From Anticarsia gemmatalis (Eukaryota > Arthropoda > Insecta > Lepidoptera > Erebidae), in the NCBI RefSeq assembly GCF_050436995.1, contig NC_134757.1, positions 10,242,501 through 10,306,500 on the forward strand: a stretch of 64,000 bases of DNA, written 5' to 3'. The position numbers were made by a program, and so were the translations under genes. The notes under the pieces were generated by a model. The model saw only the letters and a program-made list of their open reading frames with translations, ran no database searches and was not told the DNA's origin. Positions 38,430-51,619 of the stretch are shown here, piece after piece (the first letter of the stretch is position 1; the number at the start of each line of letters is the position of its first letter).

Positions 38430-41400
38430 CTTATTGGCTCACCTTCAGCGAAGCTAAGTTTCGCTGAAGGATGCCTGTAATACAGAAGGTAAAGTTATAA
38501 GGAACTTATCAGAGTGAAGGGTTCTTATCAAGAATGTGATAACATATTCTATGTACGGTTAAAGCTATTTTAAGTAATATATTTCTGTAACATAAGAAAT
38601 ATGGTCAGTGGTCAAAATAGTGGTAGGTACGGTTAAAGTTTTTAAACTATCGCGGTTTGTACACATAATAATAAATTACTAAATGGTTCTTATACTTAAT
38701 AAGAATTTTAAAGGGTAGTGGCCATTTTTTTTAAGCTGCTTGAAGCACTTTATCATGGTTTAACGTCTGGTATTGGTACTGGAGGATTCACCTTAAAAAG
38801 AGTTTTTTAACCATCACCTTACATTGGCTAACCAAACTGCGGTTACACTATTTTTATAATAGTTTTTATAACACTCGTAGGATTTACTGTCTACGTGATT
38901 GTGATCGTAATCTAACGCCCACCAACAGTCTATCATGTTTTATTAAAATTAGAACAAAATACACAAACATTACATAAAACCATGCCTCTTCCCATCATCG
39001 GGTAGATATCTTAGAACGCCACTTGCTACGATCTCCAGAATTTCCGAAACTTCTATTGCTTCATTCAAATTCTTCAAATCCTATCATACACGGCCGCCGG
39101 TTATAAGTAATGCCTTCTCGATGAAAACTTAAATATTGCAATAAAATTATTGTCACATTCACACTGTCCTACCAATAAACATCGCATAGTGTAATATCTG
39201 ATTACTGATACTGCTCTGTCACTTTTCACCAATTTTGAAACTTCATATGAGTGAAAAAGACAAAACAGAGTATAACTAACCAAAGCTACACGACGTTTAT
39301 TAATAACGCAGTGAAGGAACAAAACCTAAGCATTGCTTTTTATATTTTATTCAATACGGCCCAAAACAGAGGCCAAATGATACCGATTCTCTCTCGTGCA
39401 ATAAAATTTGGTTACCATTTGCCATAACGGAGGCGAGCCGACTCGATTAGAATACCCTTTTTACTTAACACAATGATAGTTCCGTAACCTTTTCCACAAA
39501 AGGAACAACATAAAAGAACTGATGTAGACTAAGAGCACGGAAATGTCCGGCCTTCGGTATTTTATTAAAACGATAAGTAGTTTGTTAATGCAATGATATG
39601 CTCCCAATGCGTGTTAGAATGATGGGCTAGTATGATAGGTAGACATACATGGGCACTTTGCAAAGTTGCATAACTTTTACACGTTACTCGAGTAAAGCAA
39701 TTCGAAATTTGTGCAGTCATAAATCCTGGGAATGTTTGTGATCACCCTAATAGCAAAATCCTTGATCCGCCAGTGCTATGGTATACGGCAGCTAGACAGT
39801 TTTGGCAGTTTGAACCCTTCGGCAGATAAACATTATAGGATACCTGTCAAAACCATGATGGCCTAAACTTCATGGAAGGTTCTTACCTTTGTTGGGAGAA
39901 TGTGCTGACAAACTTTTAGGATTAAAAGGCCATTTGTCTTTTTCTATTGTCACTGATAATTAACAATCAAATGAAATGGGCTTAATTCACGCGCATCTTT
40001 TTAATAACATTACTTTCATAAACACGTATAAAACAGAGAGATAGACGTTAGATCACAGTGACATTTTAAACGTTTTTAACCACTACAGTAACTACAGTTT
40101 TCGTTCACGAGCTCTTGGTCTAATAGTATGAACAGTTTAATCGTATTTTTTCGTGTGCGACTAAAATCTGCATATGAATACATGGTGCAGAGGGCAGTCG
40201 TTATGGGGGTTAATCGCGCGTGTGTCGCCGGCTTTACGCTGATAAAGCCCATTCTAGCGTGCGGCAAGCCTTTTGTTTGCCATTTTTGTGTGAATATTTT
40301 TCGAATGGTTTTGACGGAAACTATGATAGTAGTGTTTGTGCTTGAGTCAAGTATTGTGCTGGGGCTTTTGAAGATAACCCTGTTTTGATGTAATTTGTAC
40401 ATCAGGTACAGACATGTGCAGGTCTCTGGTACTTTTATAACTCAAAATTTCCGATTTGACCGTCTTATGCCCAGTTTCTAAGGCAGTTTTCTATTCAAAC
40501 TTTCTTTTCCTAAATGTATCACAGAAACCTGGCGCTAGAAAAACATAGCTGTAATGCCCGAGAGTTCTTCAAACAAAGACCACAACCAGCACTTACACGT
40601 GGAAGACTCAGGCCCAACCCTTCTATAATTGAGATAAGTTTTCTTCTTACTTACGTGCCTGCTCAGGGCACGAATATTAATCATCAATATATCTACAGAG
40701 AATGTAACAAAAAATCATACTTTTAGACAACATTGAATGCTTGCCATATCTATAATCTTCACTACGGCTCTCAGTATTCAAATATTCCCAAATAAAAAGT
40801 CCAAATATTCGAATAATATTCTATTACTCTTCACTGATAATACCATGGCAAACCAACGAAGGGTTTATACAGTCAGCTCTCTATTTCTAAATACCGCTAC
40901 AAATAATTATATTCGAATACGCATGCAAATAGTCACGTACCCAAATAGTGGTTTTAAAATAGAGTTTTGATTCACACATGTACAGTTATGCGGAGGTGTG
41001 TCACTGCCAGTGCATGTTGGCATGACATTATGCATAATATGCTAGGTATGTGCATATCGCGCATATTCGCATGACAGATTTAGTGAAATGTAGGAGATGA
41101 TAGATTGTCTTTTCTAGAGTCAATTATTAGATTTACGACGTTGTTAAATATATTTTAAAAAGGTATTGTGCCGCTTACTTATATCAAATGGTAGGTAAGT
41201 CATGGGCTACCAAAAATGCGTGCTTTCAGATTCCATAGTGCCATTTTATAGTGCCATATAAGTATTAAACTAATTACCTGGCTATTATGAGAAATTGCCA
41301 CAGAAATTAGAAAAACCTCCACCTTATTTTTTATCTTTTTATAAGCCCACAATATACCTAATTTATTAAACTCTCTAACATCTGTACTGGAATTGTAACT

Positions 41401-41450
41401 CATTTTTGCTGATTTTCCACCTCTACACTATGCTCTATTTCTCTTATCAA
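38430..41450. other. Intergenic stretch, nothing supported
   Basis: A short hairpin CCTTCAGCGAA / TTTCGCTGAAGG lies at about 38440-38470. Overlapping frames on both strands at 40076-40402 (108 and 86 codons) have no domain and cancel each other as evidence. No repeat ends are recognised. Confidence 0.5.
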
Positions 41451-41458
41451 ATATCTTA

Positions 41459-42640
41459 TCTATACCTACTTATAATAAATCTGTAGAGAGGTCAATTCTG
41501 TACATTGCATATATTTAAAAAAAAACCAATGGGGGATGTTTAGTAACGGATACTGATACCGAATCTGCAATTTATAATTTTCTTTTCTGTCTGTCTGTCT
41601 GTCTGTCCTCCGTCTGTATGTGTCGCTATCACGTAAAAACTACCGGATAGAATGCACTGAAATTTGGTATATGCATAGAATAAGTAGTGGAGCAACTTAT
41701 GGGATACTTTCTATAGCATAAAATTTCAAAGATTTTTAGATAATTGAAAAAAATACGTAGAAATCGTTTGAACCTGCGTTTTCCTAAAGAGACCATAGAT
41801 GGCGTTGCAATCCATTTTACAACATTCACATTATAGTTAACGTGGCACCGGCCGTATCGATACCTGTTGTTCGCACCAACCAAAAGATGGCGTTATAAAC
41901 CGCAACACAGCATGTTTTTCCTAATTAATTTATTTTGATTACTTTATTGTAAACAAAAATACCTTTGAAACAGGCTATACATTTATAAGATTTTCAAACA
42001 TGAATGTTGTATGATATATTACACAAAAATGTTGGTTTACGTGGGTCCGGTGCGGTCGGGATATCCTAGATGGCAAATCGAGTAATTTCGATTGTTGTCG
42101 TTGTTCGCCGTAACTAACAGATGGCGTTGTAGTTCGTAACACATAACCAAATTAATTGGTTGCATTAAGGAAATAAATTGGATAGCTATGAAACAGACTA
42201 TGTGGTAAGTTTTAAAAAATAAACAACGGATGATATATAAAAAATAATTACGGGTTACGCGGTTTCGGACGTATCATCGCAAGTATACATTATTACGCGT
42301 GTGAAGAGCTCCGGCGCAGATAGGTCTGTCTGTTATAATAATATTCTGAATCTAGACGGGTAAGCAATGGTCAGTCTATAATAAGGTATTATATTTTACA
42401 CTGTAAACTGGTACGGATACAGACGAGAGCGGAAAAGAAGGTAACCACAGGAAATCAGGCCTGCCTGAGCCTGTGCCACATTGTGTGCCCTTCGGGTCCC
42501 TTTCGTAAATAACCATTAGATGACAAAAGAGTTGTTAGCATTTTTATGTGTAGGTGTATCGAGTGCTTCGCAATTGGCGTGCTCTAACGAATAAGCAACA
42601 GTACGAAATTCACGCGAGCGGAGCCGCACGGGTCAGCTAG
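41459..42640 (+). mobile_element. Helitron, non-autonomous, 1.2 kb
   Basis: It starts with TC at 41459 (TCTATACCTACTTATAATAA) and ends GGAGCCGCACGGGTCAGCTAG at 42640, followed by T, with an A/T-rich insertion site. A (CTGT)n run at 41588-41610 lies near its 5' part. No Rep/helicase frame is present, so it depends on an autonomous partner. Confidence 0.65.
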
Positions 42641-42824
42641 TTGGTTATAAACCAATCAATGCAAGTATGAGTGCTTTGTGCAAATCGGCTTAACTACGTC
42701 TTAGCATCTTAGCTGTTTAATCTTTGAAGTTCCGTGGCGCCTTCATAAATGGATATGAAGGTGTAAAGCTGTATAGTAAAGCTTGTTTAAACAGCATTCT
42801 GTTAGTCTAACCGTCTCCCGCACT

Positions 42825-42925
42825 AAAAATTGCTCTTGTGTCGCAGAGACCCTTACAAACATACAAACAACGGACACAAAGTACAACCAGACCCGAAACA
42901 ATTATTTGTTGGTCGTGGTCACGCA
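42825..42925 (-). repeat. SINE body fragment
   Basis: It shares AATTGCTCTTGTGTCG, ACAACGGACACAAAG and ACAACCAGACCCG with 49365-49450. It is a second copy of the same SINE body, without the tRNA-like head. Confidence 0.6.
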
Positions 42926-43086
42926 GTCAAATATGGTCCAATTGAAGTCATGTAACATTAGTTTTCTATTAAACAGCAGGTGAACACATATAACTGTTAC
43001 ATAACAAGTTGTGCAACTTCTGCTACTTTGTGCTATGAAGTAATGTCCTTTGTCAAGTCATTAGTCACGGAAAACATAATATCCGA

Positions 43087-43421
43087 ACCAAATTACTATT
43101 AACATTATAAATGAGAGAGTCCGTTCGTTTGTTACGCTTTTACGGCAAAACTGTTGAACCGATTTTGATGAAATTTTGCATGAATAAAGTTAAAGAATTG
43201 TGTTAGAAGTTAGGATTTTTATTTTCTCAATCTGTTCGTATTTATTATTGTTATTTATATACTTTTGTAGCTGAACCGCTGAACTGATGTTAATAAAATT
43301 TTGCATAGATATAGTTTAAGAATTAAGCTTTAAAATAAGTTACTTAATTTTCCAAAAATTAGACTCTAAATGGCTGAATTAGGGGGTGTATTAAGCGAGT
43401 GAAGTCGCATGGTACAGCTAT
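43087..43421 (+). mobile_element. Helitron-like copy, degraded ends
   Basis: It begins near TATTAACATTATAAATGAGA, includes GTTGAACCGATTTTGATGAA and ends AAGCGAGTGAAGTCGCATGG then TACAGCTA. The overall plan is as in the other Helitrons, but the terminal CTAG is altered. Confidence 0.5.
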
Positions 43422-43589
43422 ATTTCTTTCAATAATGGATGGTATTGTTTGACTACTTTGAATAGTACTTAATTATTATGCAGGACATTGCATGTTTTGT
43501 TCTTTCTTTGTTACTGTACTTTTGCGGTGATTTCAATGGCAGGATGTTTTAATATTTAATTACAAGTTCAGGGTCATTAGTCTTTGAGT

Positions 43590-43744
43590 ATAGATAGCCC
43601 ATTTATCGAGGAAGGCTACAGGCTATATATCATCACGCTATGACTAATAGGAGAAGAGTAACAGTAAAAAATGTTACAAAAACGGGGAAAATTATGACCC
43701 ATTCTCTCTTATGTGACGCAAGCGAAGTTGCGCGGGTCAGCTAG
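43590..43744 (+). mobile_element. Helitron 3' part (Lep1-like), 5'-truncated
   Basis: It runs from ATAGCCCATTTATCGAGG to GCGAAGTTGCGCGGGTCAGC and TAG. It is a close relative of 53443-53690 but lacks the 5' third. Confidence 0.7.
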
Positions 43745-44514
43745 AGTCTGATAAAAATGAAAACTAGTGTACTGTGTATTTACTCTTGTGCCCAAGCTTG
43801 GAGCTCGATTGCAACGCTATATTTTTTTTCGAAATACACTACCATAATCGCCATATTTCCTCAAAAAATATTAATGTCTTTTTTACTTAATCTTTCCTCG
43901 GAAATATCTCTGTCTGTGTGTGAAATGCATCATCAAACATCATCAATAATTTTAGAGTTCTTGAGTTTTGTGCATTTTTTTACGATGTAATATGTTATAC
44001 GTGATACATGTCTTGTCACATAATATGTAATAATACTCATTATAGACCATAATCGTATTTAGTGAGTTCGTGTAAACTGACGAGGTATCAAATTAATTGG
44101 AAGAAATGATGTTTACGGCAATAAATCAAATAAGTATTAAGTAAAAACTTTTACCATTATAACCACGTTATAACGGTAGAAATGCAATGTATTTGGAACA
44201 AAAGCTATGACATGTTATTGTCTTTTCGGAAGTATTTGATTCATTTGACACAGTCACGCGATATAGAGGTTGGCAAACTTAGTTCTGCCTTGTCATCGGA
44301 GTCACAAATGAATGCGAAAATTTACTATAATTAGTAAAATGTCGGTCGAAATGTAGTGGTCTGTGGTCACATTACAACATTAAGAAAAGACCAATAGCAC
44401 TTTGCCCGACTCGAGAATTGAAACTAGACCTCATGATCAGCAGTCCGTAACACTTCATATTTTAGGGCTTTTAAAAGAGGATTTTTGGTTTTGAGTAATT
44501 TATTACATTTTAAC

Positions 44515-44883
44515 GGGTCTATCCCACTAGTCCCGTTGAGGTGACCCGTGACGGGACAACTGGCACTATTTCGTCCCAGTTGTCCCGTGGCGGCACAAGT
44601 GACACTGTTTTGGTGCCAGTTGTCCCGTTGCAAAAAAATCACGGGACTAATGGGACAGATGGAAGGGTCAAAACAACTGGTTCCATTGAGTTGTTGTGTG
44701 ACAACAGGTACTTGGTACTTTGGTTAGATAGCAGATGATGAATTGTACGCTATATCATATCATATTATTAGTTTGTCCTTTCCACCAAAACAGTGTCACT
44801 GGTCCCGCCACGGGACACCTGGGACAAAATAGTGCTAGTTGTCCCGTCACGGGACAACTCAACGGGACTAGTGGGATAGACCC
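44515..44883. mobile_element. 369-bp TIR element with perfect 8-bp target duplication
   Basis: ATTTTAAC occurs immediately outside both ends (44507-44514 and 44884-44891). The ends GGGTCTATCCCACTAGTCCC are exact inverted repeats for 26 bp, and weaker inverted similarity continues for about 100 bp. Inside, TTGTCCCGT / ACGGGACAA words recur as small palindromes. An 8-bp duplication fits hAT (or P/Merlin) transposases; the end sequence does not settle which. Confidence 0.87.
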
Positions 44884-45440
44884 ATTTTAACACCAGCGTA
44901 TCCAAGGGATTAAAATATTCATGACTCAGATTACCCATCAATACCTGAGCCGAACCCTCAGCATTTTAAAGTACAAACCAAAATACGGTAGTCTGCCACT
45001 ATATAAAGCCTTAACCCTGAAGTAAAAGAAATTCGCGTGTCTCAAGTCTCAAATCAAGTCTCTTGCGTTAACGACCACTTAAGTTTGAAGAATAAAAGTA
45101 TTTCGGTACATTAAAGCTTTCAATTCGTTGGTAAACAGAAACCACTTCTAGCTTCAATTAATTATAGTAAAGTTAATTAAACACTTCTGCTCTCGTGTTG
45201 TAAAGCGTAAAGGAATGACGGGAAATTGAAAAATATATTTCAAGTACTAGGAATTTTAATATCACTGAATGGTTTTGGCTTGTAATTCGGAAAATATGGA
45301 ACTTAATATTGGAATGGTACGCTAATAGCTGATCCACTGCGTAGATTTGACTTTTATTTCTGTTTTCTGTGTAATAAAAATTCTCGGGAGCTGTAAATTG
45401 AAAGCTTGTGAAGTTTTAAACACGCTATTGTCCAACTGCT

Positions 45441-45545
45441 GCGTAAGGGTCTCCTCTCGAATTTGCGGGAAGGGTTAGGCTTGGAGTCCACCATGCTTGC
45501 CAAGTGATTTGAGAACTTTGCATTCTGTTAAGAAATGCGATAAAC
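45441..45545 (-). repeat. LINE 3'-tail fragment
   Basis: GGGAAGGGTTAGGCTTGGAG, GTCCACCATGCTTGCCAAGT and TTAAGAAATGCG match the 57770-57900 and 3936-4036 fragments. No coding part remains. Confidence 0.55.
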
Positions 45546-45779
45546 AGTATGATTTTTTTGTTTTCATACGTATATAGAATCACGCCATTTTCGCATATGG
45601 GTAGGTTGAGACCAGAGATTGATTTAATATAATAATATGTTATAAAACACTTTCAATAACGAAACCTTGTGTAAATTAGTAAAGATTTTATGCCTCGGAA
45701 ATTAATAATACACGTCAGTAAAGTTACGGGTATAAAATAGTAAAGTTTACATAAAAAAAAACTATTAAGTTTATTGCTG

Positions 45780-46062
45780 CATATTATAAAAAGTTCCCTC
45801 GCCGTGTCTGTATGTCTCTCTGTTTGTTTGTTCGCATTCAAGGTGTTTTCGTCAATAGAAAGAACGATTCGCAAGAAACGTTTATGTGTATAATTTGTTA
45901 AGGTTTTGAGTGAAAGTTAGTAGCTATTTTCTTTGGTTTCTGCCTACCCATATACGAAGAAGGCGTGATTTTATATATGCTTAAATGTATGTATTAATCT
46001 ATGTAGGTGTGTATGTATGTTTGTAACTGTTTTAACCGGGTGAAATCGAAGCAGGTGGCTAG
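45780..46062 (+). mobile_element. Helitron-like copy, 3' end clear
   Basis: It ends AACCGGGTGAAATCGAAGCA then GGTGGCTAG, followed by T. Upstream are GTCTGTATGTCTCTCTG and TTGTTCGCATTCAAGG, a frequent internal motif of these elements. The 5' end is not certain. Confidence 0.5.
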
Positions 46063-46099
46063 TTTGAAAAGTAATTCTAATAGTAATTGCTTATACTCT

Positions 46100-48570
46100 C
46101 ATCATGAATGAATCAGCAGCGGATGTTCCCAAGCTGATAATAAAACATTTCTATTCCGATGTTTATTGTATCAATTAGAGCAACAGGAACTGATAGTTTA
46201 TCACTTCTTGCTACTGTCTCCGAATGTTTGCACATTGTTCCTAGTATACTCTCTGTTACTCAGTAGTTGAGGCCACACAGGATGTAATGATCAGCGATTG
46301 GATGATATCTTGAAATGTTGTAATAATCTATAGACTGCACAAAATAAGTACAAGAAAATTTAAATCCTGTGTATTGCTTTATAGATGTAGTAGTAGAAAG
46401 CGCGAATTAAATACGACTTTTGAAAGAAAAAAGGCGTTTAAACTGCGTTTCACTACCCCTGTGGTGTAGTGTTTAATGTAGCCCACCATGCCGCTAAAAC
46501 TGTGAGAAGAGGTCATTAGATCGATTTCAAATTAGCAAATATTTGTGTTATCCGCTGGTAGTCAGCTTTGCTGGTCAGCTTTGCGTCTTTTGTTTGTAAA
46601 AGTTTCTATACATTATTAGTTTCAGGACAGTATTGACTTTAATAAAAAACTTAAAAAAATAGTTTAATAATATAGTTTTATTTATTTGCTTAGCCTTAGA
46701 TAACCATAAAGCAAGTTTCATAATAAATATTTCGTTAACTACACAAAGGTACACTGTTTCATAAAATATAACTATTGGCAGACCTGTATCTGAGGGTAGA
46801 CCAATAAAATTGTTCAGAAGCAATCAATTAAAACTGTACGACTCACTGGCTTGCCTTTGTTCGCTAGGTAACAGTAAACAATTTAAAGATAAAGTTATGT
46901 TTTAATCAGAAAGATAGCGCGAAGAGTTCTTTTGATGTAGATTTTTTTAATGAAGAAGAATACAGCTTTTGGTGATATTATGGCGTATATAGAGCGAAAA
47001 ATGAACACTTTAAACAAAAAGCTATCCTCTATCTCATGATGTCTATAAGGGCTTTTAAGTGTGACTTAATATTAAGTGCTGTAATTTGGTGGTTTGTTTA
47101 CCGTCTTAAAATAAAAATAAATCGTAATTGGTCCATGTCATTAACATAAAGATAATACAAAATTTAGATAATTATCATTGTTTGATAAACTCTATCTGGT
47201 AAATCATATAAAATCACATTGTATGTATAGAACAGAAATATGGTTATCTTTTCAGAATTACCAGGTAATAATAAAGCATATCACAAATAAGACTATCAGA
47301 TAAACTACAATAAAAACGAAAAATAACATGTACTAAAGGCAAACTAATAATATTTTCTCGGAAATTCCAAATCATCGAATTCTAGAATTTGGTTCATAAA
47401 GACCAACAACTTTGTAGAAAGCCTTTTATGCTAGATTCGCGACTGACGGAGGTATATAAAATTAGCAATTTTCTATATTATGAATGACTTGCAGGATTAT
47501 GCAGCTGTCAGTGTCCTGTCTTATCAGCATAATTATTAATTACAATCAAGATTAATCGTGCACGCTAAGGCTTCTGTACTAAGTGGTCGAACTATATCCA
47601 ATAACGACATTTTCTAAGAAATGTCGTTTACGTTATTTACAAACAAAAGACTGTAGAATATACAAGAATTTTTCGCGTTCTCAGGACTCTTAAACGAAAG
47701 ACATTCTTCATATAAAAAGTTAAGTGGATAAACCTTTACGGAATCTCCGCGAGTTTTCATTAAGAGAATTTATTTTTAGTTTCAACTTTTCAACCTGGTT
47801 TTTGAAGTACGTTGCTTTTATTTTACCTTTTCGGGAAGGAATGTTGCTGTAGTGAAGTCAATTAGATTTGTGAAATAAACCAAAATGTACTACCTACTGT
47901 AGAAATTAGCTTGGAACAAGGAAAATTTGTATTTAGTTCGCAGTTAGATTTAAAGTTAAACGAAAAGCAAGTCGATCTTTGGAACTTTTCATACAGAGAG
48001 AGGGACAAAAAATTCAACAAATTTAAGTTATGTTTCGAGCACTATACGTCCCCTAAGGTTTTGTACACAACCTTGGGATTCGCAATTTAGAAAACCGTGT
48101 TGCAAATCTTTCCATGAGATTTCGTGTGACAAAACGTATCTTCAAAAAGCCTTCCACAGTCCGGGAGCGACAAATCGGAAGCATTTGAATCAATTTGCAA
48201 ATTCTTTCCAGTGCGTTGTATTAACACAAAACTGAGATGCGACTTCGACTTTGTTCGTTTTTTTTTATTTCTGTTAGGCTTAATAGCCTAAACAGTAATA
48301 AGAAAAAACATCAGATTATAACCTTTTCAAACTTCACTCATACGATATCCAGTAATGACGCGTGACATTTACCCCATATTGCGTGGTATACCATTTATAA
48401 AATTGAATAATTACCTAATAGAGTTTCCTAGAATATGGTGACAGTAGTGTTTATATTGGTTGAAAAGTATTATTTTATGGTTGTTCAAGGTTAGATGAAT
48501 ATCGGTAGTTTTGTATTGTAATTCACAGAACTATTGGTAGTCACGTGTTGTTGGGAAAAAGAATATCTGT
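46100..48570. other. Intergenic stretch, nothing supported
   Basis: AT-rich with no recognisable gene or complete repeat. A hairpin AACGACATTT / AAATGTCGTT lies at about 47604-47630. Confidence 0.5.
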
Positions 48571-48582
48571 GGACATTACTAG

Positions 48583-48698
48583 CCCCCGGTTTCTGAGTAC
48601 ATTTACCGGTAGTTTATCTAATCAATAACGTTTAAACTCATATAAAAAACACTATTGAACGGATAAACTACCGCTAAATGTACTCAGAAACCAGGGGT
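48583..48698. mobile_element. Hairpin MITE, copy 2 of the 117-bp family
   Basis: The best preserved copy: CCCCCGGTTTCTGAGTACAT at the left, ATGTACTCAGAAACCAGGGG at the right, with inverted similarity continuing through GGTAGTTTATC / GATAAACTACC. Confidence 0.8.
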
Positions 48699-49339
48699 AT
48701 ATTGATTGACTCTGTGTCGGCTCAATTTCGTCTTTTTCTTGCTTAAATTGTATGAAAAGAAGCGTTCAGATTTAAGCGTTATCTACTAGCGTTTGTGGTT
48801 ACGAAAACCGTATGGTAACGCGGTAATCCTACTTCACACCAAGGCGGTTATCGCTATACACTATACAGTACCGTTTACCTAGCAGGTCCCGAGTAATACA
48901 ATACTGATAGTTTCGGTACTTACCCTGACACGGTCATCACTGTCCGAAAAAATAATGAAAAAGAGTCCCTACATATTTTTTTTTTCTATCCGATCGTTAC
49001 TCTTCCTAGCGTTTTCCTTTAAAATGATAATATAAATGTTTAGTTTACGCTAAAACCTAAACACCTAACACGAACCATTTAGTAAACTATCCAAATATAT
49101 TGCACGCAATTTGGCAACACGAAGCAGTACTAATAAATAGCAGTGCTATCGAATTAGCCCAGTTATGTCATTCAGAAATAATAAGACGTTTACACAACAT
49201 TGATGCTAACCGGCTGACTGGGCATGACTCAGGGTAAAGCAAATATTCATGCAGTAAGCGGCGCCGGCGCAAGTAATATAAAATGAAGCTCTTTCAATGT
49301 GATATGAGGCTGTAGATGTGATGTTCGTCTTGCTTTTTC

Positions 49340-49536
49340 TTTTTAAGGGCAAATTCCGTACTAGGAATTGCTCTTGTGTCGTGGGGACTTTTACAAACAA
49401 CGGACACAAAGCACAACCAGACCCGTAACAATTACTTGTGGATCGCACAAATGTACCGTGTGGGAATCGAACCCACGACCTCCCGACGCAATGGATGCGG
49501 CTTTGTGAACTTAACCACTGCGCCACGGAGGCGGTC
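49340..49536 (-). repeat. tRNA-derived SINE
   Basis: On the minus strand the 5' head reads GCCTCCGTGGCGCAGTGGTT, then GGTCGTGGGTTCGATTCCCA: the A box and B box of a tRNA promoter. The body is shared with 42825-42925. The acceptor-stem halves do not pair, so this is a SINE, not a tRNA gene. An apparent 110-codon frame across it is spurious. Confidence 0.75.
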
Positions 49537-50099
49537 AAATTAGGTGTTTCTTATACATTATTTTGTATCGCTAGCTCACGTTGACCAGTGATGTCTCGCA
49601 TACCACATCCCAAAGCCCCTTTATCAGTAATGAACCACCATCTTCGCGGCTTCCTAACACATGCAATGTTGTGCTCAAAATTAACACTCCAACAATCTTG
49701 CAATTCGATTAAGATTAGTCAATGGAGTAAACAATTTTTTGTTTCATCTTCATGTAGTCTTCTTGCCCAAAAACAATTGTATTCTTCTTCGAAAAATGTG
49801 ACGGTTACACGTTGATCATAAAAAAGTAGTAGCATCTGAAGTGCCTGTAAGTCTGAATGTGAAATCAGCCTAAGAACTACTTCAAATCAAAGGATCCTTT
49901 AGTACACGAACTACACGATGTCTGTGCAATTTCATGTAATGAATGATAGATTGCAATTGGCTCCAATTTGTAGGTAAATTGGGAGGGAGATACTTACTTC
50001 ACAGTACAGTAGCAATTATTAGATCGTAAAATAACGTAAGCATTTCCTTGAAAGATAGTTTGGCAGAAGAGTGTCACATGATTTTATTTACCGTCTAAT

Positions 50100-50330
50100 A
50101 TAACCAAGATGAGGAGCTCGTGGTTTAGTTAACAACGGCCACATTGATCGATTTTTGACGTTAAGCCACGCTTGCCGAGCTTGTTCTGTGGATGGGTGAA
50201 CATTACTGAACATGTTATACATATCGAGTTCCTCCGTGCTTCAGAAGGCATGTTAAATTGTGGGTCCAGGCCGACATTTTCGAAGATCTTTAACAGTCGT
50301 TAACAGTAGTCAGAAACTTGAAAGTCTTGG
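50100..50330 (-). repeat. Interspersed repeat fragment (SINE-like)
   Basis: The reverse complement matches the middle and 3' part of 60307-60650 (AAGATCTT, GGACCCAC, GAGGAACTCGATATGT and ACCCATC.ACAGAAC landmarks). It is diverged. Confidence 0.55.
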
Positions 50331-51495
50331 ATGCATTTCTAGATGAATAGAACAACGAATGACCGAAGGTATTGGACACCTAAGTAGGCTTTTACTCAGC
50401 AGTAAACGGTTTCAGGCTAAAATTGTACCTTGATGCAAATTACAGCTGTTTCCTTCGGTTTGTTTAAAAAAAAACGTTCTTTCATTTAATCAGCTTGTTA
50501 CACAAAATTAGGCCAAATCGATAGTAACATTTGTGCAGTCTATTCCGATGTATCGTATAATTTAGTTGTTACTGTGCTATTGTATGATACATGTTTCAGG
50601 ATATAAATTCACATTAGAGACGAACCCGGTGTAATCGGCTTGTGGCTATTCTCTGAGGACGCCCAAGGGTCTGACAATTAGCCCTTGACCTCGTCGTAGA
50701 TTATGGTTATTACTACAGTTTTATATAAAACACACTTTATTTTAACTTAATATATACGATTAAGGTGGCTTTTAAACTAAATGAAGTTTTCGTTGCTATG
50801 ACAAATTTTGTTATTATTAAATTGACCAATTCTAAACAAAACTGTCCGCCTGTCTTTTGTGTTTGTGAGCTGTACACTTGTAGACTATTGCATCCCAAGA
50901 AGTATTGTGTAAATCTCAAATATGATGATAATTATTGTTTTCATGGTTGTGTACATAAATACACACACGCCTTTTTCCATATGGGTACCAAAGAATGGCA
51001 CTTGATACGATCCTTACAAATTTTCCTTGCTGCTGCTTACGATTACTATGCACCTGAACTTTGTGTAAGATATCACCGATATGATCCTTGTATGTAGGTA
51101 TTTCTAGGGCATCCAGCATCATTTTTTGTATAATCCTTTATAATACTTAGTTAATAAGAAAAATTACACAGTGCTGCTACCGGGCTCCGGGTTCAGAAAA
51201 ATAGTTGTTGCATCCACTAGTAGGTACTTATATAATTCTATGATATAATCGTTTTAATTTCTCTTGACACATCTCTTACATAATACTTGTCAACTAATCA
51301 ACATTTAACCTTTCGGTAAATAACTGCCAGTGAACTACCCACACGGCTATTAAATCACACGAGTTTTACGACTGCCGTTACATCGTCTGGTAGATGGCAA
51401 CGATGCGTGTGTGTTGTAAGAGGAAACATAGATTAGATGACCTATATAGTGTCTTTCGATATTTGGCTACGACCAGTTTCATTAAAACCGACTAA

Positions 51496-51614
51496 CTCCC
51501 GGTTTCTGCGGCAAATTTCGCGGTAGTTTATCTATTCTAAGTGTCATGTTTATAAGAGCTTAAATGTTATTGAATAGATAAACCCCCGCTTAATGTACCT
51601 AAGGAACCGGGGGT
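51496..51614. mobile_element. Hairpin MITE, copy 3 of the 117-bp family
   Basis: CTCCCGGTTTCTGCGGCAAA and TGTACCTAAGGAACCGGGGGT mark the ends. The inner GCGGTAGTTTATCTATTC pairs with GAATAGATAAACCCCCGC. It is the most diverged of the three copies. Confidence 0.7.
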
Positions 51615-51619
51615 ATGTG

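Noticed and set aside
40076..40402. Overlapping 108- and 86-codon frames on opposite strands
   Set aside because: No domain, no splice or promoter context; opposite-strand frames of this size arise by chance from codon symmetry.
49440..49536. tRNA gene
   Set aside because: A and B boxes are present but the acceptor stem halves do not pair, and the body continues as a SINE with a second copy at 42825.
50765..51097. 110-codon Cys-rich frame
   Set aside because: It starts at GTG, not ATG, has no regular Cys spacing or signal peptide, and overlaps a minus-strand frame; insufficient for a gene.
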